From Oscillospiraceae bacterium (GTDB taxonomy: Bacteria > Bacillota > Clostridia > Oscillospirales > Ruminococcaceae), in contig CABIZB010000001.1 in NCBI GenBank assembly GCA_902363145.1, positions 496,001 through 560,000 of the forward strand: a stretch of 64,000 nt of DNA, read 5' to 3'. The position numbers were made by a program, and so were the translations under genes. Position 1 is the first letter of the stretch. Every line of letters starts with the position of its first letter. The notes under the pieces are model-generated. The model worked only from the letters and a program-made list of their open reading frames with translations. It did not search any database and had not been told where the DNA came from. This document shows positions 41,503 through 51,362 of this stretch, piece after piece.

Positions 41503-42639
41503 TTATCTCTTGGCAAGGCTCATGTAGCCTTCCTGCAATGCAGTCGCCAGTGCTTCTACCTCTCCGCATGATGACATTCTGGAGAATGATACTCTTATGG
41601 CAGAATCAGCCACCTTGTCGGGAATGCCCATAGCAGTAAGCACACTGCTGTGACTGCCCTTTGAGCAGGCAGAACCGCTGGAAACGTAAATATTCTTGCT
41701 TTCAAGGAAGTGGAGCATTATCTCGGAACGTATGCCCTTTACGGAGAAATTCAGTATAAATGGGCACTGATCCTCAGCGTTGGAGTTTATGGTGATGTAG
41801 TCAAGAGCCGCAAGCTTCTTTCTCAGCCTGTTGTTAAGCTCTTCAGCATTTGACCATGCAGTGGGGATTGTCTGGAGCTGTGCCCTTACCGCAGCGCCGA
41901 ATGCGCTTATAAGTGGAACTGACTCTGTTCCCGAGCGCATACCCTTTTCCTGACCGCCGCCCAGCATTCTGGGATTTACCCTGATGCCCTTTTTGATGTA
42001 CATAGCGCCTACGCCCTTGAGAGCGTGTACCTTGTGACCGCTTACGGTGATAAGGTCAGCGTTAAGGTCTGCTGTCTTGATGGGTATTTTCAGGAAGCCC
42101 TGAACAGCGTCGCAGTGAGTGATGCAGTCGGGATAGGAGCGTTTTATCTGTGTAAATATCTTCTTTACGGGCATTATAGCTCCCGTTTCGTTGTTTACCA
42201 GCATGCAGGAGGCAAGCACGGTGTTATAATCAACGGCAGCGATGAACTCGTCAGCGTCGATCTCGCCTGTTTTCTGGGGCTTTATCCTTACGACCTCAAA
42301 GCCGTTCTTTTCCAGATACTTCATGCTTTCCTCAACGGATGGGTGCTCAATGGCGGAAACGACTATCTTTTTTTTGCGTTTGCCGTAATGCTCGGCAGCG
42401 CCTATGATAAGCGTGTTGTTGGATTCGGTAGCGCCCGATGTGAATGTGATGCACTCAGGCAGGCAGACAAGAGCAGCGGCAATGGACTTGCGGGCTTCCG
42501 TAACGGCAAGCTCGGCGTTCAGACCCACTCTGTGGAGAGAGGAGGGATTGCCGTAATTGTCGGTCATAGCGGCGAGAGCGGCAGCAACGGCTTCCTCGCA
42601 GGGCTTTGTGGTAGCGGCATTATCGAGATATGCAGGCAT
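41503..42639 (-). CDS. Cysteine desulfurase (NifS/IscS-like) paired with ThiI
   Basis: This PLP enzyme of 378 residues takes sulfur from cysteine. Visible features are DNAATTKP at the start, the PLP lysine in TVSGHKVHALKGVG, and the active-site Cys in SSGSACSKGSHSS. The start MPAYLDNAATT at 42639 has AAAGGAAAGG upstream. It lies 22 bases before thiI, the arrangement of the dedicated NifZ-ThiI pair in Bacillus, and no Fe-S scaffold gene is near. Confidence 0.94.
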   Translation of the reverse strand: MPAYLDNAATTKPCEEAVAAALAAMTDNYGNPSSLHRVGLNAELAVTEARKSIAAALVCLPECITFTSGATESNNTLIIGAAEHYGKRKKKIVVSAIEHPSVEESMKYLEKNGFEVVRIKPQKTGEIDADEFIAAVDYNTVLASCMLVNNETGAIMPVKKIFTQIKRSYPDCITHCDAVQGFLKIPIKTADLNADLITVSGHKVHALKGVGAMYIKKGIRVNPRMLGGGQEKGMRSGTESVPLISAFGAAVRAQLQTIPTAWSNAEELNNRLRKKLAALDYITINSNAEDQCPFILNFSVKGIRSEIMLHFLESKNIYVSSGSACSKGSHSSVLTAMGIPDKVADSAIRVSFSRMSSCGEVEALATALQEGYMSLAKR

Positions 42640-42873
42640 ATATGACCTTTCCTTTCTATTCATATAATACTAATCTTCAATCAACCTAATGAACGATTAA
42701 AGACTGGTATAACATCTAAAAATGCTTTATTTTCACATACTTATTTTTATTATACTACATTCCAATAAAGATTTCCAGTACAAATATAAAAAAATGTGTA
42801 TATTGTTACGATGCACAAAACAAGAGGAAAATCATTGCCGTAAATGGTAAATCAGCCAAAACTCTTGGTCTGC

Positions 42874-42902
42874 TTGACTTTTTGTCATTTAACTGATATA
42901 AT
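42874..42902 (+). promoter_or_regulatory. Promoter of the second CPBP gene
   Basis: TTGACT (42874-42879), 17 bases, then TATAAT (42897-42902), 64 bases before the start codon. The 327-base gap 42640-42966 contains nothing else recognised. Confidence 0.8.
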
Positions 42903-42966
42903 AATCCCATACCAAGCAGTTTAATAAAGCAGCTCAGTAAAGCATATTACAAAAGGAGATATGAAA

Positions 42967-44127
42967 ATGTCCGACAATATCAACAAGAACGGGGAATTTG
43001 ATATTCCCGAAACAGCACAGCCCGCTCAGTACAGCTGGAATAATACCCCTCAGCCAGAAAGCTCAAATGAAGAAAGCCCCGTAATGATACACCGCAGAGT
43101 TAAAAGCGGATATAACTGGGCTGGTTCCCTTATCCTTTGGCAGCAGCTTTTTGCCATGATAGGCATGGTTATTTTCCAGATGATATATTCAGCAATGGTG
43201 ATGCCCTCAATAATTGCCGATAACCCGGAGCTTACCGCAGAAACGATTACGGCAGAGCTTACTGCACGTATGTCGGAAGGCTCGGCAATGATACTGATGA
43301 ACTCGGTATGTATGCTTGCGGCAAATATTCTTGCAATTATAATAGTATATTTTGCTTCAAAGAAGTTCAAATTCAATGAGATGTTCTCAAAGTCTGACTT
43401 TCCTTCATCGGGTATCGTTCTGGCGGCGCTGGGCATTTTCGGAATACAGGGCTTTTCCATTTTGGTTCAGACCCTTGTTACAAATCTGACAGGCTATACA
43501 GGCATGAGCGAGACCACGTCCTCCGCCCTCAGCTTCACTGACAATATTGTGACAAATATCGTGCTTCTGTTGTATGTGGTGGTGGCAGCCCCCATTCTGG
43601 AAGAGATAATGTTCAGAGGTCTTGCCATGAATCTGCTTGCACCTGTCAACAGAACATTTGCCCTTATCGCTTCTTCACTGCTTTTCGGACTTATGCACGC
43701 AAACTTCAACCAGATATTCAACGGCTTCCTGCTGGGAATGCTGCTGGGATATATCGCCCTTAAAAGCGGCTCAATAATCTCGTCCATGATATGTCACGTA
43801 GTTGCAAATGCCAATGCAATGCTTCTGTCCTACATTTTTGAGCATAAGCTTGCCGACGCTATCGGCGACAAGGCTTATACATATGAGTTCATTGCTTTTG
43901 CAGCCGAGCTTGTAATAGGCGGCGTTGCACTGTTCTTTATGCTGAAAAAGTACGGCAAGGTAAATCAGTCGGATATCATCACTACCTCCTACACATACGA
44001 GTTTGAGCAGGCAGAGGAGAAAAAGCTCACATGGAGCGCACTTCTTAAATCGCCCACATTCTGGGTATCGGCAGTTATCTGCCTCGGAAGCGCCTGCCTG
44101 ATGCTCACACAGGTTACGGTTTCATAA
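42967..44127 (+). CDS. CPBP-family intramembrane protease, second copy
   Basis: The 386-residue protein has a polar N-terminal 50 residues, about eight membrane helices and the motifs EEIMFRGLAMN, FGLMHANFNQ and MICHVVAN. It is related to the protein at 30917 but longer at the C terminus, with an extra membrane helix. ATG 42967 is preferred over 42961, since AAAGGAG ends 2 bases before the latter. It is a single-gene unit with its own promoter and terminator. Confidence 0.88.
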   Translation: MSDNINKNGEFDIPETAQPAQYSWNNTPQPESSNEESPVMIHRRVKSGYNWAGSLILWQQLFAMIGMVIFQMIYSAMVMPSIIADNPELTAETITAELTARMSEGSAMILMNSVCMLAANILAIIIVYFASKKFKFNEMFSKSDFPSSGIVLAALGIFGIQGFSILVQTLVTNLTGYTGMSETTSSALSFTDNIVTNIVLLLYVVVAAPILEEIMFRGLAMNLLAPVNRTFALIASSLLFGLMHANFNQIFNGFLLGMLLGYIALKSGSIISSMICHVVANANAMLLSYIFEHKLADAIGDKAYTYEFIAFAAELVIGGVALFFMLKKYGKVNQSDIITTSYTYEFEQAEEKKLTWSALLKSPTFWVSAVICLGSACLMLTQVTVS

Positions 44128-44146
44128 ATCACACAAATTAAATTGT

Positions 44147-44186
44147 ACAGCGCTCGGAAAGGCATTTCTTACCGAGCGCTGTTTTT
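44147..44186 (+). terminator. Terminator of the second CPBP gene
   Basis: ACAGCGCTCGG and CCGAGCGCTGT form an 11-bp stem followed by TTTTT. Confidence 0.92.
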
Positions 44187-44231
44187 ATGTATTTGCCTAG
44201 TGTTTTTTCAGTTCATTGGCAGGTGAGCAAA

Positions 44232-44269
44232 CAAAAAAAGCGGCAGCCTCCTGAAAGGAAAGCTGCCGT
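44232..44269 (-). terminator. Terminator of the CmpB-like gene
   Basis: CGGCAGC pairs with GCTGCCG with a small inner stem; the minus strand continues with CTTTTTTTG. Confidence 0.85.
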
Positions 44270-44302
44270 AAAATATATCAGCCGCACATGATGCTGTAAG
44301 CG

Positions 44303-44926
44303 TCATGTTGTTTTGAGGTGACTGCGGCGGGTCTGTATCTGCCACTTTGTGTTGAGACTTCTTGTTCTGTGCATCTTTGAGAAGCTTGCAATAAGGTCGG
44401 TGGACATTATCAGCATAAGGATAATGCTGGCGGATCTTGCTTCCTGTGCGGGTATCATTGTGATAACGCTCATTATGGGGTCGAAGCAGGCGCCCATAAA
44501 GGAAGTGATGATGGCTGCAAAGCCGATGCTTGTGGGTATTGATGTGTATTGTGTGATATGCAAGGGGATCCAGTTGTAGTTCCAGTACTGAATGCCGCAT
44601 ATCTTTTCCATCAGATGACCCAGAATAAGTTCTCCCACGGTGACAACTGCGAAAGCGCAGAGGAAATATACAAAGAATTTTTCGCCCTTTGATCTGTCAA
44701 CGGGAACCATCTCTGCGAGTGCCATATTTTCAGGCGTGCCCAGCAGCAGGTACATTCCAACGACCAGCAGACCGTATCCCATAAGGAACGGCGCATTCAT
44801 ATTGCGGTTGTCAATGAACCCCTTTGTCAGTGATAGCCACAGATTTTCCAGTGAAAATCCGAGGAATGAGATGACAGCTACCATTATACCCAGTGAATAA
44901 ATGTCATACTTCATAATCATAATCAT
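44303..44926 (-). CDS. CmpB-type (ABC transporter type IV) membrane protein
   Basis: The 207-residue protein has about five hydrophobic helices and the Pfam ABC_trans_CmpB pattern: GFSLENLWLSLTKG, NRNMNAPFLMGYGLLVV, EKICGIQYWNYNWIPLHI. The name comes from an early prediction; no ATPase partner is adjacent and the true role is unknown. AAAGGACGGTC precedes the ATG. Its promoter overlaps a palindromic operator-like site. Confidence 0.82.
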   Translation of the reverse strand: MIMIMKYDIYSLGIMVAVISFLGFSLENLWLSLTKGFIDNRNMNAPFLMGYGLLVVGMYLLLGTPENMALAEMVPVDRSKGEKFFVYFLCAFAVVTVGELILGHLMEKICGIQYWNYNWIPLHITQYTSIPTSIGFAAIITSFMGACFDPIMSVITMIPAQEARSASIILMLIMSTDLIASFSKMHRTRSLNTKWQIQTRRSHLKTT

Positions 44927-44986
44927 GACCGTCCTTTCGTTTTATATTTATCGGTGTGTTCCGATATTTCTTTCAACAATACCAAT

Positions 44987-45037
44987 ATAATATAGTTTCC
45001 GCAACTGAATCTCAACTAAACCTCAACTACAGTTGAG
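44987..45037 (-). promoter_or_regulatory. Promoter overlapping a CTCAACT/AGTTGAG operator
   Basis: Minus-strand TTGAGA (45010-45015), 17-base spacer and TATTAT (44987-44992). The -35 box lies in a CTCAACT unit at 45011-45017, and a perfect palindrome, CTCAACT-AC-AGTTGAG, follows at 45022-45037. Three half-sites at this spot suggest a repressor binding site. The 358-base gap 44927-45284 also holds a terminator and AT-rich sequence. Confidence 0.6.
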
Positions 45038-45242
45038 ATTTGACTGCTGGTCATTCTTTTCTGCATTTTGAATAATTTTTACATATATTGACTGTATATT
45101 TTGTTGAATATTTTGGGCAAAATCGGCGAATATATTTAAAATATTAAGGCAGTATTGATAAAAATAAAGTGAAGATGCGCAGAAAAATAATATCATTTCG
45201 GAATTTGCAAGATGAAATTGAGCTTATTTTTCTCCAAAAAAA

Positions 45243-45279
45243 TAAAAAACCACAGCCGGATAAAATACCCGACTGTGGT
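45243..45279 (-). terminator. Terminator of the ABC exporter genes
   Basis: ACCACAG and CTGTGGT pair at 45249-45279 with further inner CCGG/CCG pairing, followed on the minus strand by TTTTTTATT. Confidence 0.85.
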
Positions 45280-45284
45280 CATAT

Positions 45285-47057
45285 TCATATCGCCTGAGCC
45301 ATGCAGAGCTTGTAATAAAGCCCCTTCTTAGCCATAAGCTCATCGTGTGTACCCGACTCGGCAATGCCCTTGTCGGAGATGTACATTATCTTGTCGCAGC
45401 TCTTGATAGTGGAAAGACGGTGGGCAATGATGAACGATGTTCTGCCCTTCAGCAGATGGTCAATGCCGTGCTGGATATACCGCTCTGTCTTTGCGTCAAT
45501 GGAGGAGGTAGCCTCGTCAAGCACAAGTATCTTGGGGTCTGCAAGAATAGTTCTTGCAAAGGCTATCATCTGCCGTTGACCCTGAGAAAGGGAAGAGCCT
45601 CTTTCCTTAACAAAGGTGTCGTATCCGTCGGGCATCTCGTTTATAAACTCGTCCGCTCCCACGACCTTGCAGGCAGCTTCTATCTCTTCATTGGTGGCAT
45701 CGAGTCTGCCGTATCTGATATTGTCACGAATGCTGCCGCTGAAAATAACGCTGTCCTGGAGCATTATGCCCATTTGTGAGCGAAGTGATTTCAGCGTAAC
45801 ATCGGAGATGTCAATGCCGTCAATAAGCAGCCGTCCGCCGTTCAGATTGTAAAATCTTGAAATAAGATTTACTATAGTGGTCTTTCCCGCTCCCGTAGGG
45901 CCTACCAGCGCAATGCTCTGACCTGCCTTTACATCAAAGCTAAGGTTTTCAAGGATATTGATGCCCTCTTCATAGCCGAATGTAACATGGTCAAAGGTAA
46001 CATCGCCCTTTATCTCGGGCATTTCTGTGGCATTTTCCTTGTCGGTGACGGTAACGGGTTCGTCCATTGTCTCGAAAATTCTTTCAAGGTATGCAATGGT
46101 GTTGATGAAGGTGTTGTACAGATTGGAAAGGTTCATGATAGGCTGCCAGAATCTGCCTGAGTAGCCTGTCATAGCAACGATAGTTCCCACCGTGATTCCT
46201 GCCTTGGGACCAAGCACCAGCAGACCTACCAGATATATCGCACCTGTTACCCAGATGGAAATGTTATCAGCCACTGGCCATACCGCATTTGAGAAGTATA
46301 TAGCTTTCATCCAGCTCTTGCGGTATTCCTTGGAAAGGCGGTCGAATATCTGCTCATTTTCCTCTTCACGGGTAAAGCTCTGGGTGATGCTTACGCCTAC
46401 CAGACCCTCGTGAAGATATGCGTTAAGGTTGGAAGACTTGTTTGAAACGCTCTGCCAAGCCCTTCTTTGCATTTTTTTGATAGCGAACATAAAGAACAGG
46501 AACAGGGGAAGTCCCGCCAGAACTACCAGAGCCAGCTGCCAGCTTACCACGAACATGAACACGATGATGAAAATGATATTGAACATTTCCAGCACAAAAG
46601 TGATAAGTCCGTTGGTGAGCAGGTCGGAAACGCTGTTTACGTAGTTGATAACTCTTGTAAGTATCTTTCCGTGAGGTCTTGTGTCGTAGTATTCAAAGGG
46701 AAGCTTCTGCAAATGTTCGTACAGGTCTTTTCTGATGTCGTATATCATGTCCTGACCTGCAACAGTCATTATCTTTGCACGTATTGTGGAAAAGATAACG
46801 CTTATAACAATGGTGAGCAGCAGCAGAACTGCAAGTATAATAAGCTCGGCCTTATTTTCTTCGGGAATGGTAATGTCCAGCGCCCTTTGTGTGATAATGG
46901 GAGCCAGCAGTGAGATGACCGCTGCCGCAACGCTCAGCAGCATTGATATGATGACCTGTTTTTTGTATTTTCCCACATAAACCAGCGCACGCTTGAAATG
47001 CCGTATGTCAAAAGGGGTCTCAAGCTGTTCGTCAACGTCGTATTTGTTTCTTGCCAT
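45285..47057 (-). CDS. ABC exporter half, canonical ATP site
   Basis: The 590-residue protein fuses a six-helix membrane domain (about 1-330) to an ATPase domain with Walker A GPTGAGKTT (about residue 385), signature SLSQGQRQ, Walker B plus catalytic Glu in LVLDEATSSID, and the switch His in IIAHRLST. The signature begins LSQGQ rather than LSGGQ. AGGGGTGATATATT precedes the ATG. It is 13 bases after its partner gene. Together they should form a heterodimeric drug- or peptide-type exporter (LmrCD/BmrCD class). Confidence 0.93.
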   Translation of the reverse strand: MARNKYDVDEQLETPFDIRHFKRALVYVGKYKKQVIISMLLSVAAAVISLLAPIITQRALDITIPEENKAELIILAVLLLLTIVISVIFSTIRAKIMTVAGQDMIYDIRKDLYEHLQKLPFEYYDTRPHGKILTRVINYVNSVSDLLTNGLITFVLEMFNIIFIIVFMFVVSWQLALVVLAGLPLFLFFMFAIKKMQRRAWQSVSNKSSNLNAYLHEGLVGVSITQSFTREEENEQIFDRLSKEYRKSWMKAIYFSNAVWPVADNISIWVTGAIYLVGLLVLGPKAGITVGTIVAMTGYSGRFWQPIMNLSNLYNTFINTIAYLERIFETMDEPVTVTDKENATEMPEIKGDVTFDHVTFGYEEGINILENLSFDVKAGQSIALVGPTGAGKTTIVNLISRFYNLNGGRLLIDGIDISDVTLKSLRSQMGIMLQDSVIFSGSIRDNIRYGRLDATNEEIEAACKVVGADEFINEMPDGYDTFVKERGSSLSQGQRQMIAFARTILADPKILVLDEATSSIDAKTERYIQHGIDHLLKGRTSFIIAHRLSTIKSCDKIMYISDKGIAESGTHDELMAKKGLYYKLCMAQAI

Positions 47058-47070
47058 AATATATCACCCC

Positions 47071-48816
47071 TTAGTTGGTCTGAAGGTCGTAAACTTCTCT
47101 GTAATAGCCGTGCTTTGCGATAAGCTCCTCATGTGTTCCGATATCTTCAATGGAACCGTTGTTGAGTATGATTATCTTATCAGCATTCTTAGTAGAAGAT
47201 ATTCTCTGGGCTATTATTATCTTTGTGCATTCAAAGTCAAGATTTTTCAGGCTGTTCTGAATGTACTTTTCAGTTTCCATATCTACGGCGGAGGTGGTAT
47301 CGTCAAGGATAAGGACTGAGGGCTTTACTGCCAGCGCACGGGCAAGGGATATTCTCTGCTTCTGACCGCCCGAAAGTCCCACGCCTCTTTCGCCGATGAT
47401 GGTGTCATATCCGTCAGAGGTCTTTCTGATGAAATCGTCTGCGGCAGCCAGAGTTGCGTACTTGTAAACCTCTTCCTCGGGCATATCGCTTCTGCCGAAA
47501 GCAATGTTTCCGTCAATGGTGTCGGAGAAAAGAAGCACGTCCTGAGAAGCCACGCCGATGTTCTTTCTCAGCTGTTCAAGCTTCAGCATTTTCACGTTCA
47601 CTCCGTCCACGCTTACCTTGCCCGATGTGGTGTCATACATACGGGAGATAAGGTTGATAAGAGTGGTCTTTCCCGAACCTGTGGGGCCCATGATAGCAAC
47701 TGTCTCGCCCGGTTCTATCTTAAAGGAGATGTCGTGGAGAACATTATTTTTCTTGTTGTATGCAAAGGAAACATGGTCAAATTCAACGGAACCCTTGAAC
47801 TTGTCTGGCTTGTCAACAGCGTCCGCACGGTCAACGATAAGGGGACGGGAATAATAAACTTCGATTATCTTGTTGAGTGAAGCCACAAACCTCTGGAGAT
47901 CGTTTATGATGTTTCCGAGCATTCTCATGGGGTTGGTCATTGTCCAGATAAGACCCGAAAATGCAGTGTATTCGCCCACGGTTATTCTGCCGTTCATAAC
48001 GAACAGGCCGCCTGCAAGGATCTGTACCACAGCAAGTCCCTGAGCTGTTATTTCGATAGATGGGAAGTATTTGAGCCATACCAGCGATGCGCTTTTGTTT
48101 GCGGCGGAGTAATTCTTGTTGAGCTTGTCAAACTTCTCTGCCTCGTAATCCTCACGGGCGAAAGCCTTTACAACACGGTTGCCTGAGATGTTTTCCTCAG
48201 CACCCGTGTTCATTGCGGAAAGACGGTCACGCAGATCAACGTATCTGGGACCGATGACCTTCCTGAATGCAAGAGTGATTGCAAAAATAACAGGTGTAAG
48301 GGCTATCATGCAAAGAGCCATGAGCCAGTCTATGGAGAAGAAGAAAATTACCGATGCGCTGTAGAGGACAATACATTCAAGTATTGACTTGATTATCCAT
48401 GCAATGGAGTGACGCACCATGTCAAGGTCGCCGCTGAGACGTGTCATAAGGTCACCTGTGCTGTTTTTGTCAAAAAAGTCCGAGTCCTGCCTCTGAACAT
48501 TTGCGAAAAGGTAATTTCTTACCTTGTAGATGATGCCCTGCGATGCCTTTTCGTAGCATATGCCCGATGTGTATGTAATGCAGGTTCGCAGGAACGTAAA
48601 GCCTATCATTATAAGTACCAGACTTACCAGCCTTTGCGGAGCGGCGGCAAGATTGGCAGCAGCATTTTCCCCGTAGATGAATTCATCTACTATCTGCTGG
48701 CTGTAGTGGGGCGTGATGATGTACATTGACTGGCAGATGACCGTCATGCACAGTGCAGCGATATATACCGCCCGATACCCCTTTAGGTTTTCCCATAACC
48801 ATTTGATCTGGAACAT
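47071..48816 (-). CDS. ABC exporter half, degenerate ATP site
   Basis: The 581-residue partner has a membrane domain, Walker A GPTGSGKTT (about residue 376) and an intact LSGGQKQR signature. Its Walker B is LILDDTTSAVD, with Asp in place of the catalytic Glu, and the switch motif is IIAQRIS, with Gln in place of His. These two changes mark the non-hydrolysing site of heterodimeric exporters. The start at 48816 (FQIKWLWENL) follows AAAGGAGGAACTGAT; the longer frame to 48864 lacks a ribosome site. Confidence 0.93.
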   Translation of the reverse strand: MFQIKWLWENLKGYRAVYIAALCMTVICQSMYIITPHYSQQIVDEFIYGENAAANLAAAPQRLVSLVLIMIGFTFLRTCITYTSGICYEKASQGIIYKVRNYLFANVQRQDSDFFDKNSTGDLMTRLSGDLDMVRHSIAWIIKSILECIVLYSASVIFFFSIDWLMALCMIALTPVIFAITLAFRKVIGPRYVDLRDRLSAMNTGAEENISGNRVVKAFAREDYEAEKFDKLNKNYSAANKSASLVWLKYFPSIEITAQGLAVVQILAGGLFVMNGRITVGEYTAFSGLIWTMTNPMRMLGNIINDLQRFVASLNKIIEVYYSRPLIVDRADAVDKPDKFKGSVEFDHVSFAYNKKNNVLHDISFKIEPGETVAIMGPTGSGKTTLINLISRMYDTTSGKVSVDGVNVKMLKLEQLRKNIGVASQDVLLFSDTIDGNIAFGRSDMPEEEVYKYATLAAADDFIRKTSDGYDTIIGERGVGLSGGQKQRISLARALAVKPSVLILDDTTSAVDMETEKYIQNSLKNLDFECTKIIIAQRISSTKNADKIIILNNGSIEDIGTHEELIAKHGYYREVYDLQTN

Positions 48817-49053
48817 ATCAGTTCCTCCTTTCGCACCAAGCCTTCCCTGTAGAGTTTGGTTCAAGACATTAAGTGTTATTTTACACTATTTACCATGCTT
48901 TTCAATTGGATATTTCATAATAAATTATGAAGTTTTTAGCGTTCCGCAGCCGGATTGAAATTTCCTACAAAGTATAGCACTTTGGTTTCACGAATAATAT
49001 AATATATATATTTTAAAGTTGTAAAAAAATATCAAGCGGGCATATAAGCATAC

Positions 49054-49087
49054 ATAAAACAAATGCCGCCCATAACGGACGGCATTT
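49054..49087 (-). terminator. Terminator of ppk
   Basis: AAATGCCG and CGGCATTT pair across an 11-base loop; GTTTTATG follows on the minus strand. Confidence 0.75.
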
Positions 49088-49158
49088 ACAGCCGCTTTAT
49101 TATACTATAGATTTTAATACTGGGTCTGGGTGAAGTGTTAAAGCTCTGAATTGTAATT

Positions 49159-51258
49159 TTATCTTATTCTTCTTACCTTGACCTTTATGGGCCTGCGGAC
49201 AGCTGCCGCATTTGCATTTTCTGCGGCTTCCTTGATAAAGTATTCCTGAGCATTGATAAGCTCTTCGCCCTCAGCGGGAATTACCTTTGAGTAGGTTCCG
49301 TCGGGATTCTGGATACGTGCCTTAACATTGTCCCTGAGCATGATATCGAAAATGTGGAGTATCCTGCTGCGTATCTTGGGAGAATTTATGGGAGCGGCAA
49401 CTTCTATTCGCCTGATGGTATTTCTTGTCATAAAGTCGGCGGAGGAGATATATACCTTCCGGCGTTCACCCTTGCCGAAAATATAAATTCTGGAGTGTTC
49501 AAGATATCTGCCCACAATGCTGCGGATAGTGATGTTCTCGGTCTTGTCCTTGACACCTGCAACCAGACAGCTTATTCCTCTGATGACCATTTCGATCTTG
49601 ACACCTGCGCAGCTTGCTTCGATGAGCTTATCCATAAGCACCTTGTCGGTAAGTGAGTTGAGCTTCAATCCGATGTAGGCTTCCTCTCCGCATTCTGCAG
49701 CGGCTATCTCCCTGTCGATAAGCTCGATTATCTTGTTCTGGAGCGAAAGGGGGGCTACCAGCAGATAAGAGGAATTTTCCACCAGATTGCCGATAGAAAG
49801 AGCATTGAACACTGTTCCTGCCTCCGCACCGATGTCGGAATCGGCAGTCATAAGGGAAAGGTCGGTGTAAAGCTCGGATGTCTTTTCGTTGTAGTTTCCT
49901 GTACCTATCTGAGTGATGTACTGCACCTCGCTGCCGTTCTTTCTTGTGATAAGCAGCAGCTTTGAGTGTACCTTCAGATTTTCGGGACCGTACATTACCT
50001 TGCAGCCTGCCTTTTCAAGGCGCTTTGACCACTCAATGTTGTTTTCCTCGTCAAATCTTGCACGAAGCTCTACAAGAACAAAGACGTCCTTGCCGTTCTC
50101 GGCAGCGTTTATGAGGGCTTCAACTATCTTTGAGTTGGAAGCCACACGGTAAAGGGTTATTTTGATGGAAACAACGTCAGGGTCATTTCCTGCCTCGTTC
50201 AGCAGTGCGATAAACGGACGAATGCTCTCATATGGGTACGAAAGCAGAATGTCTCTGCGGAGTATCTGGGGGATCATGGGCGCACCGTGTATTACCTCGG
50301 CAGGGCGCTGTGGAGATACGGGGGTGTAGAACATTTCGGGGTGAGCCTTTTCTATCCTGTTTCTAAGCGAGAATACAAAGGACATATCAAGGGGAGCCTT
50401 GCAGCGGGATATCTGATGCTCGTGCAGCTCCAGATTGTGGCACAGGAATTTCTCCGCTTCGTTATTGAGGCAACCGTAAATTTCCAGCCTTACAGGGGAG
50501 AGCTTCTTACGCTTTTTCAGCAGCTCCTCCATTACCTGACGAAGATCAACATCATGGTCATAAAGAGCCTCTTCCATATTGATGTCGGCATTTCTGGTTA
50601 TTCTTATAAGCGCCTTGTCGATAATGCGGTAATTTTCAAAAACGCTGTTGCAGTAACGCAGGATAACTTCCTCCGCAAGAACAAATCTGAGGCGCTCCTT
50701 GTCGGGGAGGATTATCATTCTGGGGAAGCTTCCGTTTGCTGGGATAATGCCCAGCTTAACGGAATTTTTGGACTCCAGATGAGTGATTGCATAGATATCC
50801 TTGTTTTTAAGGAATGGGAACGGGTGACGCTTATCCACTACCTGCGGGGAGATTATGGGGCGGATCTCGGAATTGAAGAACGCCCTGAGATAGTTTTCTT
50901 CCTCAGGCTTGAGAGATGACATCTTAACGTGCTCCACGCCGATAGCGGAAAGAGCACGCATGGTGTTGAAGTAAGCGGCATCTTTCAGGGGAACAAGCTC
51001 TGCCACCTTGTGATAAATGGCGTTCAGCTGATCCTTGGGGGTCATGCCTGTCTTGTTGTCGGCTTCGTTATCCTCAACAAGAGTTCTGTCGTAAAGGGAG
51101 CCGACTCTTATCATAAAGAATTCGTCCAGATTGGACTGGAATATCTGTGAAAAAAGCAGCCTTTCGCAAAGGGGAACATTGTCGTCCGTTGCCTCTTCAA
51201 GAACACGTACATTGAATTTAAGCCAGCTGAGTTCACGATTGTCATAGCAGTTATTCAT
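49159..51258 (-). CDS. ppk1: Polyphosphate kinase 1
   Basis: Ppk1 makes inorganic polyphosphate from ATP. The 699-residue protein shows the N-terminal helical domain (NRELSWLKFNVRVLEEA, then FQSNLDEFFMIRVG) and the two phospholipase-D-like catalytic domains. The phosphorylated His is expected in KVHSKLLLI (about residue 427), with YTDLSLMTAD after it. The length fits the family. No exopolyphosphatase gene is adjacent. The C-terminal tail ends in a basic PIKVKVRRIR. Confidence 0.95.
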   Translation of the reverse strand: MNNCYDNRELSWLKFNVRVLEEATDDNVPLCERLLFSQIFQSNLDEFFMIRVGSLYDRTLVEDNEADNKTGMTPKDQLNAIYHKVAELVPLKDAAYFNTMRALSAIGVEHVKMSSLKPEEENYLRAFFNSEIRPIISPQVVDKRHPFPFLKNKDIYAITHLESKNSVKLGIIPANGSFPRMIILPDKERLRFVLAEEVILRYCNSVFENYRIIDKALIRITRNADINMEEALYDHDVDLRQVMEELLKKRKKLSPVRLEIYGCLNNEAEKFLCHNLELHEHQISRCKAPLDMSFVFSLRNRIEKAHPEMFYTPVSPQRPAEVIHGAPMIPQILRRDILLSYPYESIRPFIALLNEAGNDPDVVSIKITLYRVASNSKIVEALINAAENGKDVFVLVELRARFDEENNIEWSKRLEKAGCKVMYGPENLKVHSKLLLITRKNGSEVQYITQIGTGNYNEKTSELYTDLSLMTADSDIGAEAGTVFNALSIGNLVENSSYLLVAPLSLQNKIIELIDREIAAAECGEEAYIGLKLNSLTDKVLMDKLIEASCAGVKIEMVIRGISCLVAGVKDKTENITIRSIVGRYLEHSRIYIFGKGERRKVYISSADFMTRNTIRRIEVAAPINSPKIRSRILHIFDIMLRDNVKARIQNPDGTYSKVIPAEGEELINAQEYFIKEAAENANAAAVRRPIKVKVRRIR

Positions 51259-51362
51259 AACAGCAACCTCGCTCTATGTAATTGTATTATTTTTATTATA
51301 CCCTGTCACTTAAATAAATCAAGAAGAAAAATTTGCAGCTTCGGTAAAATGCAGGTAAAGAC

